64,000 nt of DNA, taken from positions 9,226,869 through 9,290,868 of the forward strand of contig NC_030855.1 in assembly GCF_000208745.1 (NCBI RefSeq), written 5' to 3'. The notes under the pieces are model-generated. The model worked only from the letters and a program-made list of their open reading frames with translations. It was not told the DNA's origin and ran no database searches. Source of the stretch: Theobroma cacao. Its lineage: Eukaryota > Streptophyta > Magnoliopsida > Malvales > Malvaceae. The position numbers and the translations under genes were made by a program. Below are positions 33,590 through 45,398 of the stretch, piece by piece; position 1 is the stretch's first letter; each line of letters starts with the position of its first letter.

Positions 33590-34951
33590 ATGCAAAGAAG
33601 AAACAACTTGAATCTTGTTCCTTTTGATAAGGAGATAGAAAGAACTTTCAGAAAACGTCGAAGGGAAAATTTTGCAAGTTGCAGCTTTAAATCAGACAAT
33701 GGCTGAGGATGACAATAACAATGGTAATAATGCCATTAATTTAATTTCCGAAGCAAATAGAGCACTGCGAGATTATGTTGTTCCTCTTTTGCAAGGTTTG
33801 CACCAAAGCATTAGGAGACCTTCCATCAATGCAAACAATTTCAAAATTAAACCAGCTTACATTCAGATGATCCAGTCTTCAGTCCAATTTGGTGGGTTAC
33901 CTAGTGATGATCCTAATTCTCATTTGGTTAATTTCCTAGAGATTTGCAATACCTTTAAATACAATGGAGTAACTGATTATGCTATTAGATTGAGACTATT
34001 TTCGTTTCTCTTAGAGATAAAGCAAAGAGCTAGCTTAATTCACTGCCCAATGGATCTATCACTACATGCGAAGACTTGGCACAAAAGTTTCTAGAAAAAA
34101 AATTTTTGCCTGCCAAGACTGCAAAGATGAGGAATGATATCACCTCATTCACACAATTTGATGGTGAATCCTTGTATGAAGCTTGGGAAAGGTTTAAAGA
34201 ACTACTAAGAAGATGTCAACATCATGGGATTCCTGATTGGTTGCAAGTTCAGACATACTACAATGGGTTGGTTAGGTCAATAAAAACCACAATTGATGCT
34301 GCTGCTGGTGGGGCATTAATAAGTAAGAATGCTGCAGATGCTTATAATTTGTTAGAAAAGATAGCTTCAAATAATTATCAATGGCCTTCAGAAAGGTCGG
34401 GTCCAAGAAAAGCTGTTAGAGCCTATGAAATTGATGTACTTGGTACCTTAAATGCTAAAGTAGCTACAGAAGTGGCTGCACTATCTAAGAAGTTTGACAC
34501 ACTGGGAGTTCATGTCGTTAAAAATTCATTTGTAGTCTGTGAGCTGTGTGGAGATAGTCATTCAAGTGATCAATGTTCATACAATTTTGCATCAGTCCAA
34601 TTTGTGTGGAACTTCAATAGGCAGCAGAATAACCCTTATTTTAATTCATACAATCCTGGTTAGAGAAATGACCCAAACTTTTCATGGAACAATATTGCAG
34701 GGCCTTCTAATCCAAAACCCAACGTGCCTCCTAGTTTTCAACAACAATCTAGACCACCAATTCCTAAAAAGAAGTCTCAAGTGGAAGAACTTATCTTGCA
34801 ATATATGTCCAAGACTAATGCCATAATTCAGAGCTATGGAGCGTCCTTGAGAAATCTTGAGACCCAAGTGGGACAACTTGCAAACTCCATCAACAGTAGA
34901 CCCCAAGGTGCCTTACCAAGTGATACACAAGTCAATCCTAAAGGTAAGTAA
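33590..34951 (+). pseudogene. Element G gag (Athila type), frameshifted
   Basis: The frame opens at 33590 with a segment including [11 protein letters not shown], as in Athila Gag. It shifts to another frame at about 33672-34094 ([34 protein letters not shown]) and returns at about 34020-34080 (AKTAKMRNDI, YEAWERFKELLRRCQHHGIP). A TAG at 34661 interrupts it before QSRPPIPKKKSQVEELI, and a TAA at 34949 precedes a HCNAITLRSGKE motif. The order and motifs are those of Athila gag. Two frameshifts and at least two stops make it non-functional as read, barring sequencing error. Confidence 0.87.
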
Positions 34952-35238
34952 CATTGTAATGCAATTACCCTTAGGAGTGGCAAAGAAATTGAAGGGGTAA
35001 TGGAAAATCAATTGAATCTTCAACGGAGCATGTAGATGATGACAAGGCAATTGTTGAGAAAGAAGTTGAAGTGGAAAAGACAGATAATGGGCAAGCTTAA
35101 AATCAAGGGAATTCTAAAGCAAATTATCCTCCACCACCATTCCCACAAAGGTAGAAAAAGCAAAAGCTTGATAAACAGTTTGAGAAATTTCTCAATGTCT
35201 TTAAGAAGCTCCACATAAATATCTCTTTTGTTGAAGCT

Positions 35239-35802
35239 TTGGAAAACATGCCAAGTTATGTTAAATTCTTGAAAGACATCTTAACCAAGAAGAGGAAACT
35301 AGAAGATTTTGAAATAGTGGCATTTACTGAGGAGTGTAGCGTAATAATTCAAAACAAGCTTCCACCAAAACTTAAAGATCTAGGGAGTTTTTCTATCCTT
35401 TGTACTATTGGTAGATTTAAATTTACTAAAGTTTTATGTGATTTGGGTGCAGGTGTTTCAATCATACCTTTGTTAATTGTTGAGAAACTTGGACTTAACG
35501 AGATACAACCTACCACAGTTTCTTGGCAATTTGCAGATAGAATAATCAGGTACCCTGTTGGGATTAGTAAGGATGTATTGGTTAAAGTTGGGCATCTCTA
35601 CATTCCAGTGGACTTCATTGTGCTTGAGATGGAAGAAGATCTAGAAATTCTTTTAATCTTGGGACGACCATTCTTGGCTATTGCAGGCACAACCATTGAT
35701 GTGAAGGAAGGCAAGATAACTTTTAAAGTTGGAGAAGAGGTAGTTGAGTTTAATATTTTCAATGCAAATAAACATCCTAGCTCTACAAAATTGTTGCTAT
35801 AG
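35239..35802 (+). CDS. Element G protease-region frame (Athila type)
   Basis: This open frame of 187 codons covers the region between gag and pol. Its protease motif is LCDLGAGVSIIP at residues about 66-77, with catalytic Asp68. Athila and Tat proteins usually carry Asp-Leu-Gly in this place rather than Asp-Ser/Thr-Gly, so this is normal for the family. The flap and C-terminal motif LILGRPFLAIAGTTID follow. Upstream the frame continues broken (34960-35238) toward gag. The start codon at 35239 is only the first ATG of the open stretch, since the protein would be made as part of a polyprotein. Downstream the RT is missing. Confidence 0.75.
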   Translation: MENMPSYVKFLKDILTKKRKLEDFEIVAFTEECSVIIQNKLPPKLKDLGSFSILCTIGRFKFTKVLCDLGAGVSIIPLLIVEKLGLNEIQPTTVSWQFADRIIRYPVGISKDVLVKVGHLYIPVDFIVLEMEEDLEILLILGRPFLAIAGTTIDVKEGKITFKVGEEVVEFNIFNANKHPSSTKLLL

Positions 35803-36169
35803 AGTGGAGTTAATTGATGAAGGCAAAGGTGAACCTATTTCTCCACTTACAAGTGAGCAAGCATCAATCTTTGAGAGTAAGCTAGCACCTCCACCTATGA
35901 AACCGAAGCAGTCACCAACGGGGCATCCTCCACCACCATCTAATTGTCCTTTCAAGATTGGACAACAAGTAATGATGCTTTCTCGATCATACTTCAAGCT
36001 TTTTCCATGGAAACACAAAGAAAGATGGTGGGGTCCTTTCAAAGTAGTAAAGGCTTATCCTTGTGGAATAATTGAGTTTTATAGTAAGGATACGAGAACA
36101 ATCATGGTTAATGGGATGAGCCTCAAACCATATTTTGAGGATGAAGAATTGAAAAAGGGGGTGCTATAG
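35744..36169 (+). pseudogene. Element G integrase C-terminal remnant joined to the protease linker
   Basis: The frame overlaps the end of the protease frame. Its first half is the linker found after protease in Athila (VELIDEGKGEPISP, EQASIFESKL). Its second half is the integrase tail (FKLFPWKHKERWWGPF, GIIEFYSKDTRTIMVNG, LKPYF). Everything between these in a complete Athila (RT, RNase H, integrase zinc finger and core) is absent. The junction is about 35890-35950, in a proline-rich stretch. The frame is open across the join, so the deletion may have been maintained through copies rather than being random decay. Confidence 0.75.
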
Positions 36170-36184
36170 TCAAGTTAGTGACTA

Positions 36185-36220
36185 TAAACGAGCGCTTCTT
36201 GGGAAGCAACCCAAGCTCCT
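36185..36220 (+). other. Conserved hairpin motif after the pol stop in G
   Basis: GAGCGCTTCTTGGGAAGCAA is followed by CCCAAGCTCC. CTTGGG (36198-36203) and CCCAAG (36210-36215) form a perfect 6-bp stem around the loop AAGCAA. A GCGCTT..TTGGGAGGCAACCCAA-like motif in this position is a recurring feature of plant Athila/Tat elements as I know them. Its function is not established here. Confidence 0.6.
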
Positions 36221-37213
36221 CAACCTTAATAATTTTCGTCTTTTATTTAAGTTTTGTTAGTATCAATTTATTTCTTATGATCTAATTCTTTTTTTATGTT
36301 TCCTTTTGCAGGTAATTAGTTTAAAAAAATTCAAAATAAATCAAAATAAATAAATAAATAAAAGGTCAGAGTTGTGGGCTTCAAATTGATAGCCACGACC
36401 TTGATTGAGGTAAAAAAAAAAAGCTAAAACAGAATGTTTCAGTGCCGTAGCCTCAAAGAGAGTGTCACAGTGCTGAATGAAGCGGACCAGGCAGATGGTT
36501 GAGCCCCTTGGCCCTCAAGAACACTCTTATTTTTTTTTTCTTCTTTTTCTTTCACTCTTCTTCTTCTTCGGTCGCCATCCCCACTCCCATTCTTCCTCCT
36601 CCTATAAATCTCTTGCCTTCCTCTGTTTTCTCTTTTGTACTCTAACTTTTTGTATATTCTTTCTACTTGGATTTTTTTATTTTCCCTTTGAAATCCTGCA
36701 CTCCTAAGGTAAGTACTCTTCCAAACATTGGGTTGTCAATTACTTTGTGTAGAGAAAGGATGAGGTTAGTGTTCATAATAAATTTTATAATCTTTGCTAC
36801 TTGAATGATTCCATTGTGCATGTTTGTTAATGGATTTTTCATACTTCCTCAGGATTAATGCTTAGAGTGCTGAAAATTTTAAAGATTAGTGCCAATTTCT
36901 TGTTACCCATATTATGGATTTATGGACTTTTTGTTTGCTGCATATATAATTGATGAATGCTTTGTTGCTTAGAGTAGATGATGGGTGGTGACGATATGGA
37001 GGACATGTAGACTGCAGCTTTAGAGTTAGGGGAGTATTCTTGTCCTTTTTCTTTTATTTTCTTTTATCACATTGAGGACAATGTTTATTCTAAGTTTAGG
37101 GGAGTGGTTTAGAATTTTGTTAGTTAATTTTTTTAGTTAGCTTTATTTTAAGATATATCTTGCATATTTATTTATGCATTGCATGTTGTATTGTGTTTCA
37201 AAAAAAATTGAGA
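36221..37213 (+). other. Element G 3' untranslated region before the F insertion
   Basis: This is non-coding, with a pyrimidine-rich stretch at 36530-36600 and a PPT-like block at 37069-37106 (ACATTGAGGACAATGTTT, then CTAAGTTTAGGGGAGTG) typical of the long 3' regions of Athila elements. A 76-codon frame at 36477 is mostly low-complexity Phe/Leu/Ser and is not supported. Confidence 0.65.
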
Positions 37214-37218
37214 TAGTT

Positions 37219-40200
37219 TGTAAAACCCGACCCTATAAATACATGTCATGACATACATACATTGAGTAGCATGTTATTACGCTAGAAAAGCACCGAAGAA
37301 TATACGAAACCCGATATTGTACCTAACAGTACACTTAAATTTATTTAACCTCGAACTAGTTCAAATAGGAATTGTACGATGAAATTTAATATTTTATAGT
37401 CCAGGAATGACTAAAAATGATTGTTCGGAGTTCGAGGGTTCATTTAGGGTAAAATTAGAAATTTTGATATTCAAGGGCAAAATCGTCATTTTGCCACCTA
37501 AGATAATAATTTGATAATGGAGCGAAAATTTTGACCCAGATTAACTATTTGGAGTATAATTTAATGATAGGAAGTGAAAAAGTTTAATTTTGGTGATTTT
37601 TGGAGTGTAGGGGCAAAATCGTAATTTTGCCACCCACGGACAAATTTTGAAATTTTGAGAGAATTTAGATCAAATTTGACAAATTGGAGAATGGTATGAG
37701 TATAAGGGATGAAAAATATGTCTATGGGCAAATTTTCAATTTTTGGGGCAAAAATGTAATTTTTGACTTTTACGGGGGCAAAAGTGTAAATTTCAAAAAT
37801 TACTCCACCGAGACTTTGGATGAGTCTGAGAATTTTATCTAAGCTATGAATATATGAGACAAGTGTATGGTGAAAATTTGGAAACAAATGGATGAAATTT
37901 TAAAAATGGGCCAATGGGAAAGTGACATGTGGCATTTTTTAATGATATAATATTATTTTAATGAAAAGTCAGCCCATTTAAACCCAAATTTTAAGTGCTG
38001 GCCGGCCATAAGGAAGAACAAGAGAGGAAATAGAGAGGAAAGGAAGAAAAAAAGAAAAACCAAAGAGAAACAAGAAAATTCAAAGGGAAATTCGCGGTTT
38101 TCGACCGTTTACGCGTCTAACGGTAAGATTTTTCGATTTTAGCTTGATTTCTACCTTTCCTATGCCTTTATTTCCATTTAGCATGCTTGAGGAGAGAGAT
38201 CAAAAAGTGATATCAAGGGCTGGACGAAATTCTAGGGGAGAGAAATTGAAATTTTTAGGTTTTGATTTTTAGTTAAATTGATAGTTTTAGTTAGTTAAAT
38301 GTGTTTAGAAATTAAATTGGGCAAGAAATCATTAAATTTTCACAATACCCACTCTTGGCTGGATGCTCAATGCTGTACAATGATGATGAATTGATTTTAT
38401 TCTAAGGGAAATGAAGAGAAAATGATGAAAAACGATTAAACGTGATAGAAAAACAAAGTAGAAAATTAACCGAGTTAATGTCCCATTTTTGGCCGAATTT
38501 TCCAAGGAAGGGAGTGAGCTGATTTTGTTGTTTTTAGAAGGTTATTGGCTGATATTTAATGGTTAGAAATGTTGGAGAGAGAATGGGATGATTTAGAGCT
38601 AAAATGGAGCGCGTTAGCAATTTATCGGGCAAAGTGCCAAAAATAGGTTAATACCGCGTTTAAGCCGTTTTAGGCTATTGCATTTCATACCATGCATTAG
38701 TATAGGATTTAAGTTAATTATATAGTGATTTAGCATCAATGTGATGAATTGTGTAAATTTTTGTAATGTGTCTAGGAGGAGAGCCTTCCGGAAAAGGCAA
38801 AGAAGTCGTACCCGACGAGTAGTGATCGGGGCGCTTAGAAAGCTTTTAGTTTGTACAAACGGTGAGTAAACTTATTATTATTGTAAATTATCTAGAGTTT
38901 ATTTTAAATGCCCTTTATGTATTTTATGAAATGAGAACGAGATTAAAACGGGATTTTTGATGTTTTAGGAATAAATGTGACAAATAAAAATATATTGTAT
39001 TGATTATGAAATTGAGTAATTGGAGGCTACAAATTGACTTGAAAAATATATATTTTCCTAGGAATGGCTTATGAGAAATGAGTATATGTGGCTATATTTT
39101 GTGAATGCATTGGGAAATTTATGTAAGTTGTTTTACTATGCAGGCTGGATAAATAAATAAAAGCCACGTTATACTGTCGAAATTTTATTAAAATTGGTGG
39201 GTTAGTCACTGCAGTGACGGGTTTCCGTGGACTGCCTATTAGAGGGGCACGGTAAACCCAGTTATATAGTTACTCCGGTTGTAGAGGCGAGGAGGGTAAC
39301 TCCTGGGGTAGTATTAGAGCTCACTTCACGTCGAACCCCCACGTGAATGTGTAACTCGGCCAACGCCAAGGAACGGCTGGTTTTAAAAATAAAAATGTGT
39401 TTCACGTGTGAATATTTTAACACCCTTGGCGGACTCGGTTAGATGCCTCGGCCAAGGTATCCCCGAGGATTAGTTTTGGCTTGAGCCTTGTTTTAATAAA
39501 AGACATAAGCCTTAACAACTGTTTTGGTAAATTACAAATATTTTATGGTTTAAGAAATAAATTGAAAACATTATGAAATGGGTTGAAATTTGTTGTTTAA
39601 ACTTGCCTCCATTTTACTCGCCTTTAGATATTTATGATAATGTCTGTTTACTCATTGGGATTGCAAAATCTCACCCAACTCCTTTCCACCCATTTCAGGT
39701 TCAGTATAGACTGTAGATAGCTGATCTCATCGAGGACTACCATTGGATCTGCATTTTCCAAACCGTAGGTTCACAGTCCTCTTTACTTTTGTTTATTCGG
39801 GGGCCCTCTTGTTATTGTAAATTAAATTAAATATTTTGGCTTACTGTATTTCAGTATGTATAAATTTATTTAGCTTTTACGCTATAAAAATTATTCACGT
39901 ATAACTCTATAAATATTGTTTTATAAGAAAATAGAATATTTTCCTTAATATTTCTTTTATTTTCTTATTATATTCAAATAACCGTAATTTCGTTTTAAAT
40001 GAAGATTTTAGACTTTTAAACTCATTTTGAATATGAATTATGTGTTTTGTACTTGTATATTACGTTTTAGCCAGTTTCGAAATTTTTGAGAAAAAAATGA
40101 CCAAAATACCCCTGTGTGGCGAAAATTTTATTTTGATTGTTTTTGATCTAAAATAGTATATATTCTCTAAAAACTCGATATTTAACAATGATTGCTCACA

Positions 40201-40321
40201 GGAAAGGAAAGAAACTGATATGTAAGCCTTGCGGGGTTCCGGTTGGCATTCCGGATAATGAGTGTCAATCGGGACGTCGCGGCGATTGTCATGGGCCTGA
40301 GGGAGGTTCCGGGTCGTGACA
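37219..40321 (+). repeat. Element F 5' LTR
   Basis: This 3103-bp LTR contains donor-like sites CGGTAAGATT (intron would start at 38123) and CGGTGAGTAA (38862), and an acceptor-like CATTTCAG (ends 39698). These are conserved in the LTRs of C, and in part in B. A TATA-like ATTTAAAC lies near 37976. No gene is present; short - strand frames here (such as 37561-37887) are repeated in the 3' LTR and are not supported. Confidence 0.95.
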
Positions 40322-40328
40322 ATTCTAT

Positions 40329-40340
40329 TGGTATCAGAGC
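40329..40340 (+). other. Primer binding site of element F (initiator Met-tRNA type)
   Basis: TGGTATCAGAGC lies seven bases after the 5' LTR, identical to B and C. Confidence 0.95.
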
Positions 40341-40483
40341 TTTTGGTTTTAAAGATAAGAGTTTTTGGTTTTAAAGTGGTTTTAAAAAATTACAATATCA
40401 GTGTGGCCCCGGATTAAGTTAAGTTAGGTTGAATAGAATGCATGCATTTTCATATAGAGCCTAAGGTTCCCTAAGCTTGCTCG

Positions 40484-40496
40484 TTTTCTCTTATAG
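40484..40496 (+). promoter_or_regulatory. Acceptor-like splice site just before gag in F
   Basis: A pyrimidine-rich stretch TTTTCTCTTATAG ends six bases before the gag ATG at 40503. B has TTTCTTCTTATAG in the equivalent place. With a donor in the LTR this would remove a long leader rich in upstream ATGs. This is sequence-based inference only. Confidence 0.4.
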
Positions 40497-40502
40497 ATTA
40501 TT

Positions 40503-43500
40503 ATGCCTCCTCGACGCGGACGCCCACCTCTCACTAGATCGGTTGGGAGGGGAAAAGGTCGTTCCCAACGTCGTCAGCTAGATGCAGTAGGGGAAGAATC
40601 GGCTGCGTCTACCATTCGGGCAGCACCTACTGCTGAGCAGGCCGATAGTCCTCCACATCCTCCACCTCCTCCGCCACCTACGGGTATTCCCACCATGCCT
40701 ACTGAGGCAGCACAGGCATTGGCAGCTTTCTTTACCGCAATGGCTGGTGGAGCTCCGACTGGTCAAGTTCCACCTATAGTACCACCAGTTACTCCTTTAG
40801 TTCCACCACCGGTACAAGATGTATCCATTTCCAAGAAGCTAAAGGAGGCTAGACAGCTCGGTTGTGTGTCTTTCACGGGTGAGTTGGATGCCACTGTGGC
40901 AAAGGACTGGATTAATCAGGTTTCAGAGACTCTCTCTGATATGAGATTAGACGACGACATGAAGCTGATGGTGGCTACGAGATTATTAGAGAAGAGGGCT
41001 CGTACTTGGTGGAATTCGGTGAAGTCCCGTTCCGCTACTCCTCAGACATGGTCTGATTTTCTCAGGGAATTCGATGGTCAGTATTTCACTTATTTCCATC
41101 AGAAAGAAAAGAAGAGAGAATTTCTGAGTTTGAAACAGGGAAATCTAACTGTAGAGGAGTACGAGACTCGTTTTAACGAGTTGATGTTATATGTGCCGGA
41201 TCTGGTGAAATCTGAGCAGGATCAGGCCAGTTATTTCGAGGAAGGGCTCCGTAATGAGATTAGAGAGCGGATGACAGTGACTGGTAGGGAGCCGCATAAG
41301 GAGGTGGTACAGATGGCTTTACGAGCTGAGAAGCTCGCGACTGAGAATAGGAGGATTCGGACTGAGTTTGCAAAAAGGAGGAATCCTGGTATGTCTTCTA
41401 GTCAGCCAGTAAAAAGAGGCAAGGACTCAGCGATTTCAGGGAGTACTACTTCTGTTTCCGTGACATCTCCTCGACCTCCATTTCCACCATCACAACAGAG
41501 ACCTTCGAGGTTTAGCAGATCTGCTATGACTGGTTCTGGGAAGAGTTTCGGAGGTTCTGACAGATGCAGAAATTGTGGGAATTATCATAGTGGGCTATGT
41601 AGAGAGCCAACAAGATGTTTCCAATGTGGACAGACGGGTCATATTAGGAGTAATTGCCCACGGTTAGGACGAGCCACGGTAGTTGCATCATCTTCACCAG
41701 CTCGCACTGATATACAGAGGAGAGATTCTTCTGGGTTGCCACCGAGACAGGGAGTGGCCATACGGTCCGGTGTGGAGAGTAATACCCCGGCACATCCACC
41801 TTCGAGACCACAGACTCGTACCTCGACAAGAGTTTTCGCTGTGACGGAAGATGAGGCACAGGTCCGACCTGGAGCAGTGACAGGTACTATGTCTTTATTT
41901 GATAAAGATGCTTATGTTTTGATAGATTCTGGCTCAGATAGGTCTTATGTGAGCACCACATTTGCATCAATTGCTGATAGAAACTTGTCACCATTAGAGG
42001 AAGAAATTGTAATTCACACCCCTTTAGGAGAAAAGCTAGTTAGAAACAGTTGTTATAGAGACTGTGGGGTAAGGGTAGGCGAGGAAGAATTTAGGGGTGA
42101 CTTAATTCCTCTAGAGATCCTGGATTTTGATCTAATATTGGGTATGGACTGGTTAACTGCACATCGGGCGAACGTGGATTGTTTCCGAAAGGAAGTTGTT
42201 CTTCGAAATTCGGAGGGAGCAGAGATTGTGTTTGTAGGGAAACGCCGAGTATTACCGTCCTGTGTAATCTCGGCCATCAAAGCTTCAAAATTAGTGCAGA
42301 AAGGGTATCCGACTTATTTGGCATACGTAATTGATACTTCAAAGGGGGAACCTAAGTTAGAGGATGTCCCGATAGTAAGTGAGTTTCCTGATGTATTTCC
42401 TGATGATTTACCGGGACTGCCTCCTGATCGAGAGCTTGAGTTCCCTATTGATTTACTTCCGGGTACCGCACCTATTTCTATCCCTCCATATAGAATGGCT
42501 CCGGCAGAGTTGAAGGAGTTGAAAGTACAATTGCAAGAGTTGGTGGACAAGGGTTTTATACGCCCTAGTATATCTCCATGGGGAGCACCGGTTTTATTTG
42601 TGAAAAAGAAAGACGGTACACTTCGGTTATGTATCGATTACCGACAGCTTAACAGAATGACCATTAAGAACAAGTATCCGTTACCGAGGATTGATGATCT
42701 TTTCGATCAATTACAGGGAGCTACAGTGTTTTCCAAGGTTGATCTAAGGTCTGGGTATCATCAGTTGAGGATTAAAGAACAGGATGTACCCAAGACAGCG
42801 TTCAGGACTCGGTACGGTCATTATGAGTTCTTGGTCATGCCTTTCGGGTTAACTAACGCACCGGCAGCTTTTATGGATCTCATGAATAGGGTGTTCCACC
42901 CTTACTTGGACAAGTTTGTTATTGTGTTCATTGATGACATACTGGTTTACTCGAGAGATAATGATGAGCACGCTGCCCACTTGCGTATAGTATTACAAAC
43001 TTTGAGGGAAAGACAGTTGTATGCAAAGTTTTCGAAGTGTGAGTTTTGGTTACAGGAAGTGGTATTCTTGGGACACGTAGTATCGAGAACTGGAATATAT
43101 GTTGATCCTAAGAAAGTAGAGGCAATTTTACAATGGGAGCAACCTAAGACAGTGACGGAGATTCGTAGTTTCCTCGGATTAGCCGGTTATTATCGGAGGT
43201 TTGTTCAGGGGTTTTCCTTAATAGCAGCTCCTTTGACCCGTCTAACTCGTAAGGGAGTTAAGTTTGTGTGGGATGATGTTTGTGAGAATCGATTTCAGGA
43301 GCTAAAGAACCGGTTAACCTCCGCTCCCGTTTTAACACTTCCTGTTAATGGTAAGGGATTTGTAGTATATAGTGATGCCTCAAAGTTGGGGTTGGGGTGC
43401 GTATTGATGCAGGATGAAAAAGTTGTGGCTTATGCTTCTAGACAGCTAAAGAGGCATGAAGCAAATTACCCTACCCATGATTTAGAGTTAGCAGCAGTGG

Positions 43501-45359
43501 TGTTTGCTTTAAAAATCTGGAGGCATTACTTGTATGGTGAGCATTGTCGGATATTTACGGATCACAAGAGTTTAAAATATTTGCTCACCCAAAAGGAGCT
43601 TAATTTGAGGCAAAGGCGATGGTTGGAGTTGATAAAAGATTATGACTTGGTGATAGACTATCATCCGGGAAAGGCGAACGTTGTAGCTGATGCCTTAAGT
43701 CGTAAGTCTTCATCGTCTTTAGCAGCACTTCAGAGTTGTTATTTTCCAGCATTAATAGAGATGAAATCTCTTGGGGTCCAGTTGAGAAATGGTGAGGATG
43801 GATCCTTATTGGCAAACTTCATTGTGCGACCTTCGTTACTTAATCAGATCAAGGACATTCAGAGGTCTGATGATGAGTTAAGAAAAGAAATTCAAAAACT
43901 GACCGATGGGGGAGTTAGTGAGTTCAGATTTGGAGAGGATAACGTCTTGATGTTTAAAGATCGAGTTTGTGTTCCTGAGGGAAACCAGTTGAGACAGGCG
44001 ATCATGGAAGAAGCCCATTCATCTGCCTATGCATTACATCCCGGAAGCACCAAGATGTATAGGACTATCAGGGAGAATTATTGGTGGCCGGGTATGAAGC
44101 GAGACGTAGCAGAATTCGTAGCAAAGTGTCTCGTATGTCAGCAAGTTAAGGCGGAGCATCAGAGGCCAGCAGGTACACTTCAGTCTTTACCTGTTCCCGA
44201 GTGGAAATGGGAGCATGTAACTATGGATTTTGTTTTGGGATTGCCGCGGACACAGAGGGGAAAGGATGCGATCTGGGTGATCGTAGATCGGTTGACTAAG
44301 TCCGCTCACTTTTTAGCTGTCCATAGTACATACTCTATTGAGAAGCTGGCTCAGCTCTATATAGATGAGATTGTGAGGCTACATGGAGTTCCCGTTTCTA
44401 TAGTGTCAGACCGAGATCCTCGATTCACTTCTCGATTCTGGCCAAAATTTCAAGAAGCTCTCGGAACCAAATTGAAATTTAGCACTGCTTTTCACCCACA
44501 GACGGATGGTCAGTCAGAGAGGACTATCCAGACCTTGGAGGATATGTTACGGGCTTGTGTCATTGACTTTATTGGGAGTTGGGACAGACATTTGCCATTG
44601 GTGGAATTTGCTTACAACAATAGCTTTCAGTCTAGCATTGGTATGGCACCGTACGAAGCTTTATATGGAAGAAAATGTCGTACTCCACTCTGTTGGGATG
44701 AAGTAGGTGAAAGGAAGTTAGTGAGTGTGGAATTGATCGAGCTAACTAATGACAAGATCAAGGTTATACGAGAGAGGCTAAAGGTAGCCCAGGATAGGCA
44801 GAAGAGCTATGCAGATAAACGGAGAAAAGACTTGGAGTTTGAGATCGATGATAAAGTTTTTCTTAAGGTTTCTCCTTGGAAAGGTAATAATTTGAATACT
44901 TTGAAGTATTAAATCTTATTGATTATACTATCATGATAAATTATGGTGTTTTATTGGATAATGAAAGGTGTGATTCGATTTGCGAAGAGGGGAAAGCTCA
45001 ACCCGAGATATATTGGACCATTCCGAATCATTGAAAGGATTGGACCAGTGGCTTATCGGTTAGAATTACCTCCGGAGTTAGATCGGATCCACAACGTTTT
45101 CCATGTCTCCATGCTTAAGAAATATGTACCAGATCCCTCTCACGTCCTCGAAGCACCTCCGATCGAGTTGCATGACGATTTGAAGTTCGAGGTACAACCT
45201 GTGAGTATCTTGGATCGAAAGGATCGAGTACTGAGAAACAAGAGTATTTCAATGGTCAAAGTGTTGTGGAAAAGTGCTCGAATGGAGGAAATGACATGGG
45301 AAGTAGAGCATCAGATGAGGAACCAATACCCGCATCTATTTGTCGAATCTGGTAAGTGA
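40503..45359 (+). CDS. Element F gag-pol polyprotein (Gag, PR, RT, RNase H, IN, chromodomain)
   Basis: The polyprotein would build the particle, copy the RNA and integrate the DNA. A frame of 1469 codons opens at 40503 (MPPRRGRPP) and runs to a stop at 44910. Removing 44884-44967 joins it in frame to 44968-45359, giving 1590 residues. Domains in order: proline-rich Gag N-terminus and gag core (about 120-280); zinc-knuckle-like C355-C358-H362-C366 and CCHC C372-C375-H380-C385; protease D475-S-G; RT with D747 and FIDD (809-812); RNase H from D958; integrase zinc region (H1179, C1209, C1212); integrase core D1242, D1303, E1339, spaced 60 and 35 residues as in DD35E; tail [11 protein letters not shown]; chromodomain-like end (about 1538-1590, [10 protein letters not shown] to MTWEVE). 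No catalytic residue checked is missing. If the segment is not spliced, the protein stops before the integrase tail. Confidence 0.93.
44884..44967 (+). other. 84-bp intron-like insertion in F pol
   Basis: This AT-rich segment starts GTAATAATTTG and ends AATGAAAG, absent from element C, which reads straight through the same place. It has GT and AG ends and contains in-frame stops; its removal keeps the frame (WKG-VIRF). A repeat GAAAGGT brackets it (44879-44885 overlapping the start; 44963-44969 at the end). It could be a young spliceosomal intron, or a small insertion that inactivates the integrase tail. Confidence 0.7.
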
Positions 45360-45384
45360 AATTTTGAGGTCAAAATTTTATTTT

Positions 45385-45392
45385 AAGGGGGG
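45385..45392 (+). other. Polypurine tract of element F
   Basis: AAGGGGGG lies six bases (TAGAAT) before the 3' LTR. The tract and gap match those of C. Confidence 0.9.
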
Positions 45393-45398
45393 TAGAAT

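Noticed and set aside
36477..36707. Possible env-like or signal-peptide frame in G
   Set aside because: Mostly Phe/Leu/Ser from a pyrimidine tract; no further domain follows.
37561..37887. A 108-codon - strand frame in both F LTRs (37561-37887 and 45741-46067)
   Set aside because: Its presence twice reflects the LTR pair. It is low-complexity and lacks any motif or upstream signal.
43600..43815. Antisense frames inside F gag-pol and their counterparts in C (such as 7665-7880 and 9511-9843)
   Set aside because: They are shadows of the coding strand in a well-defined polyprotein.
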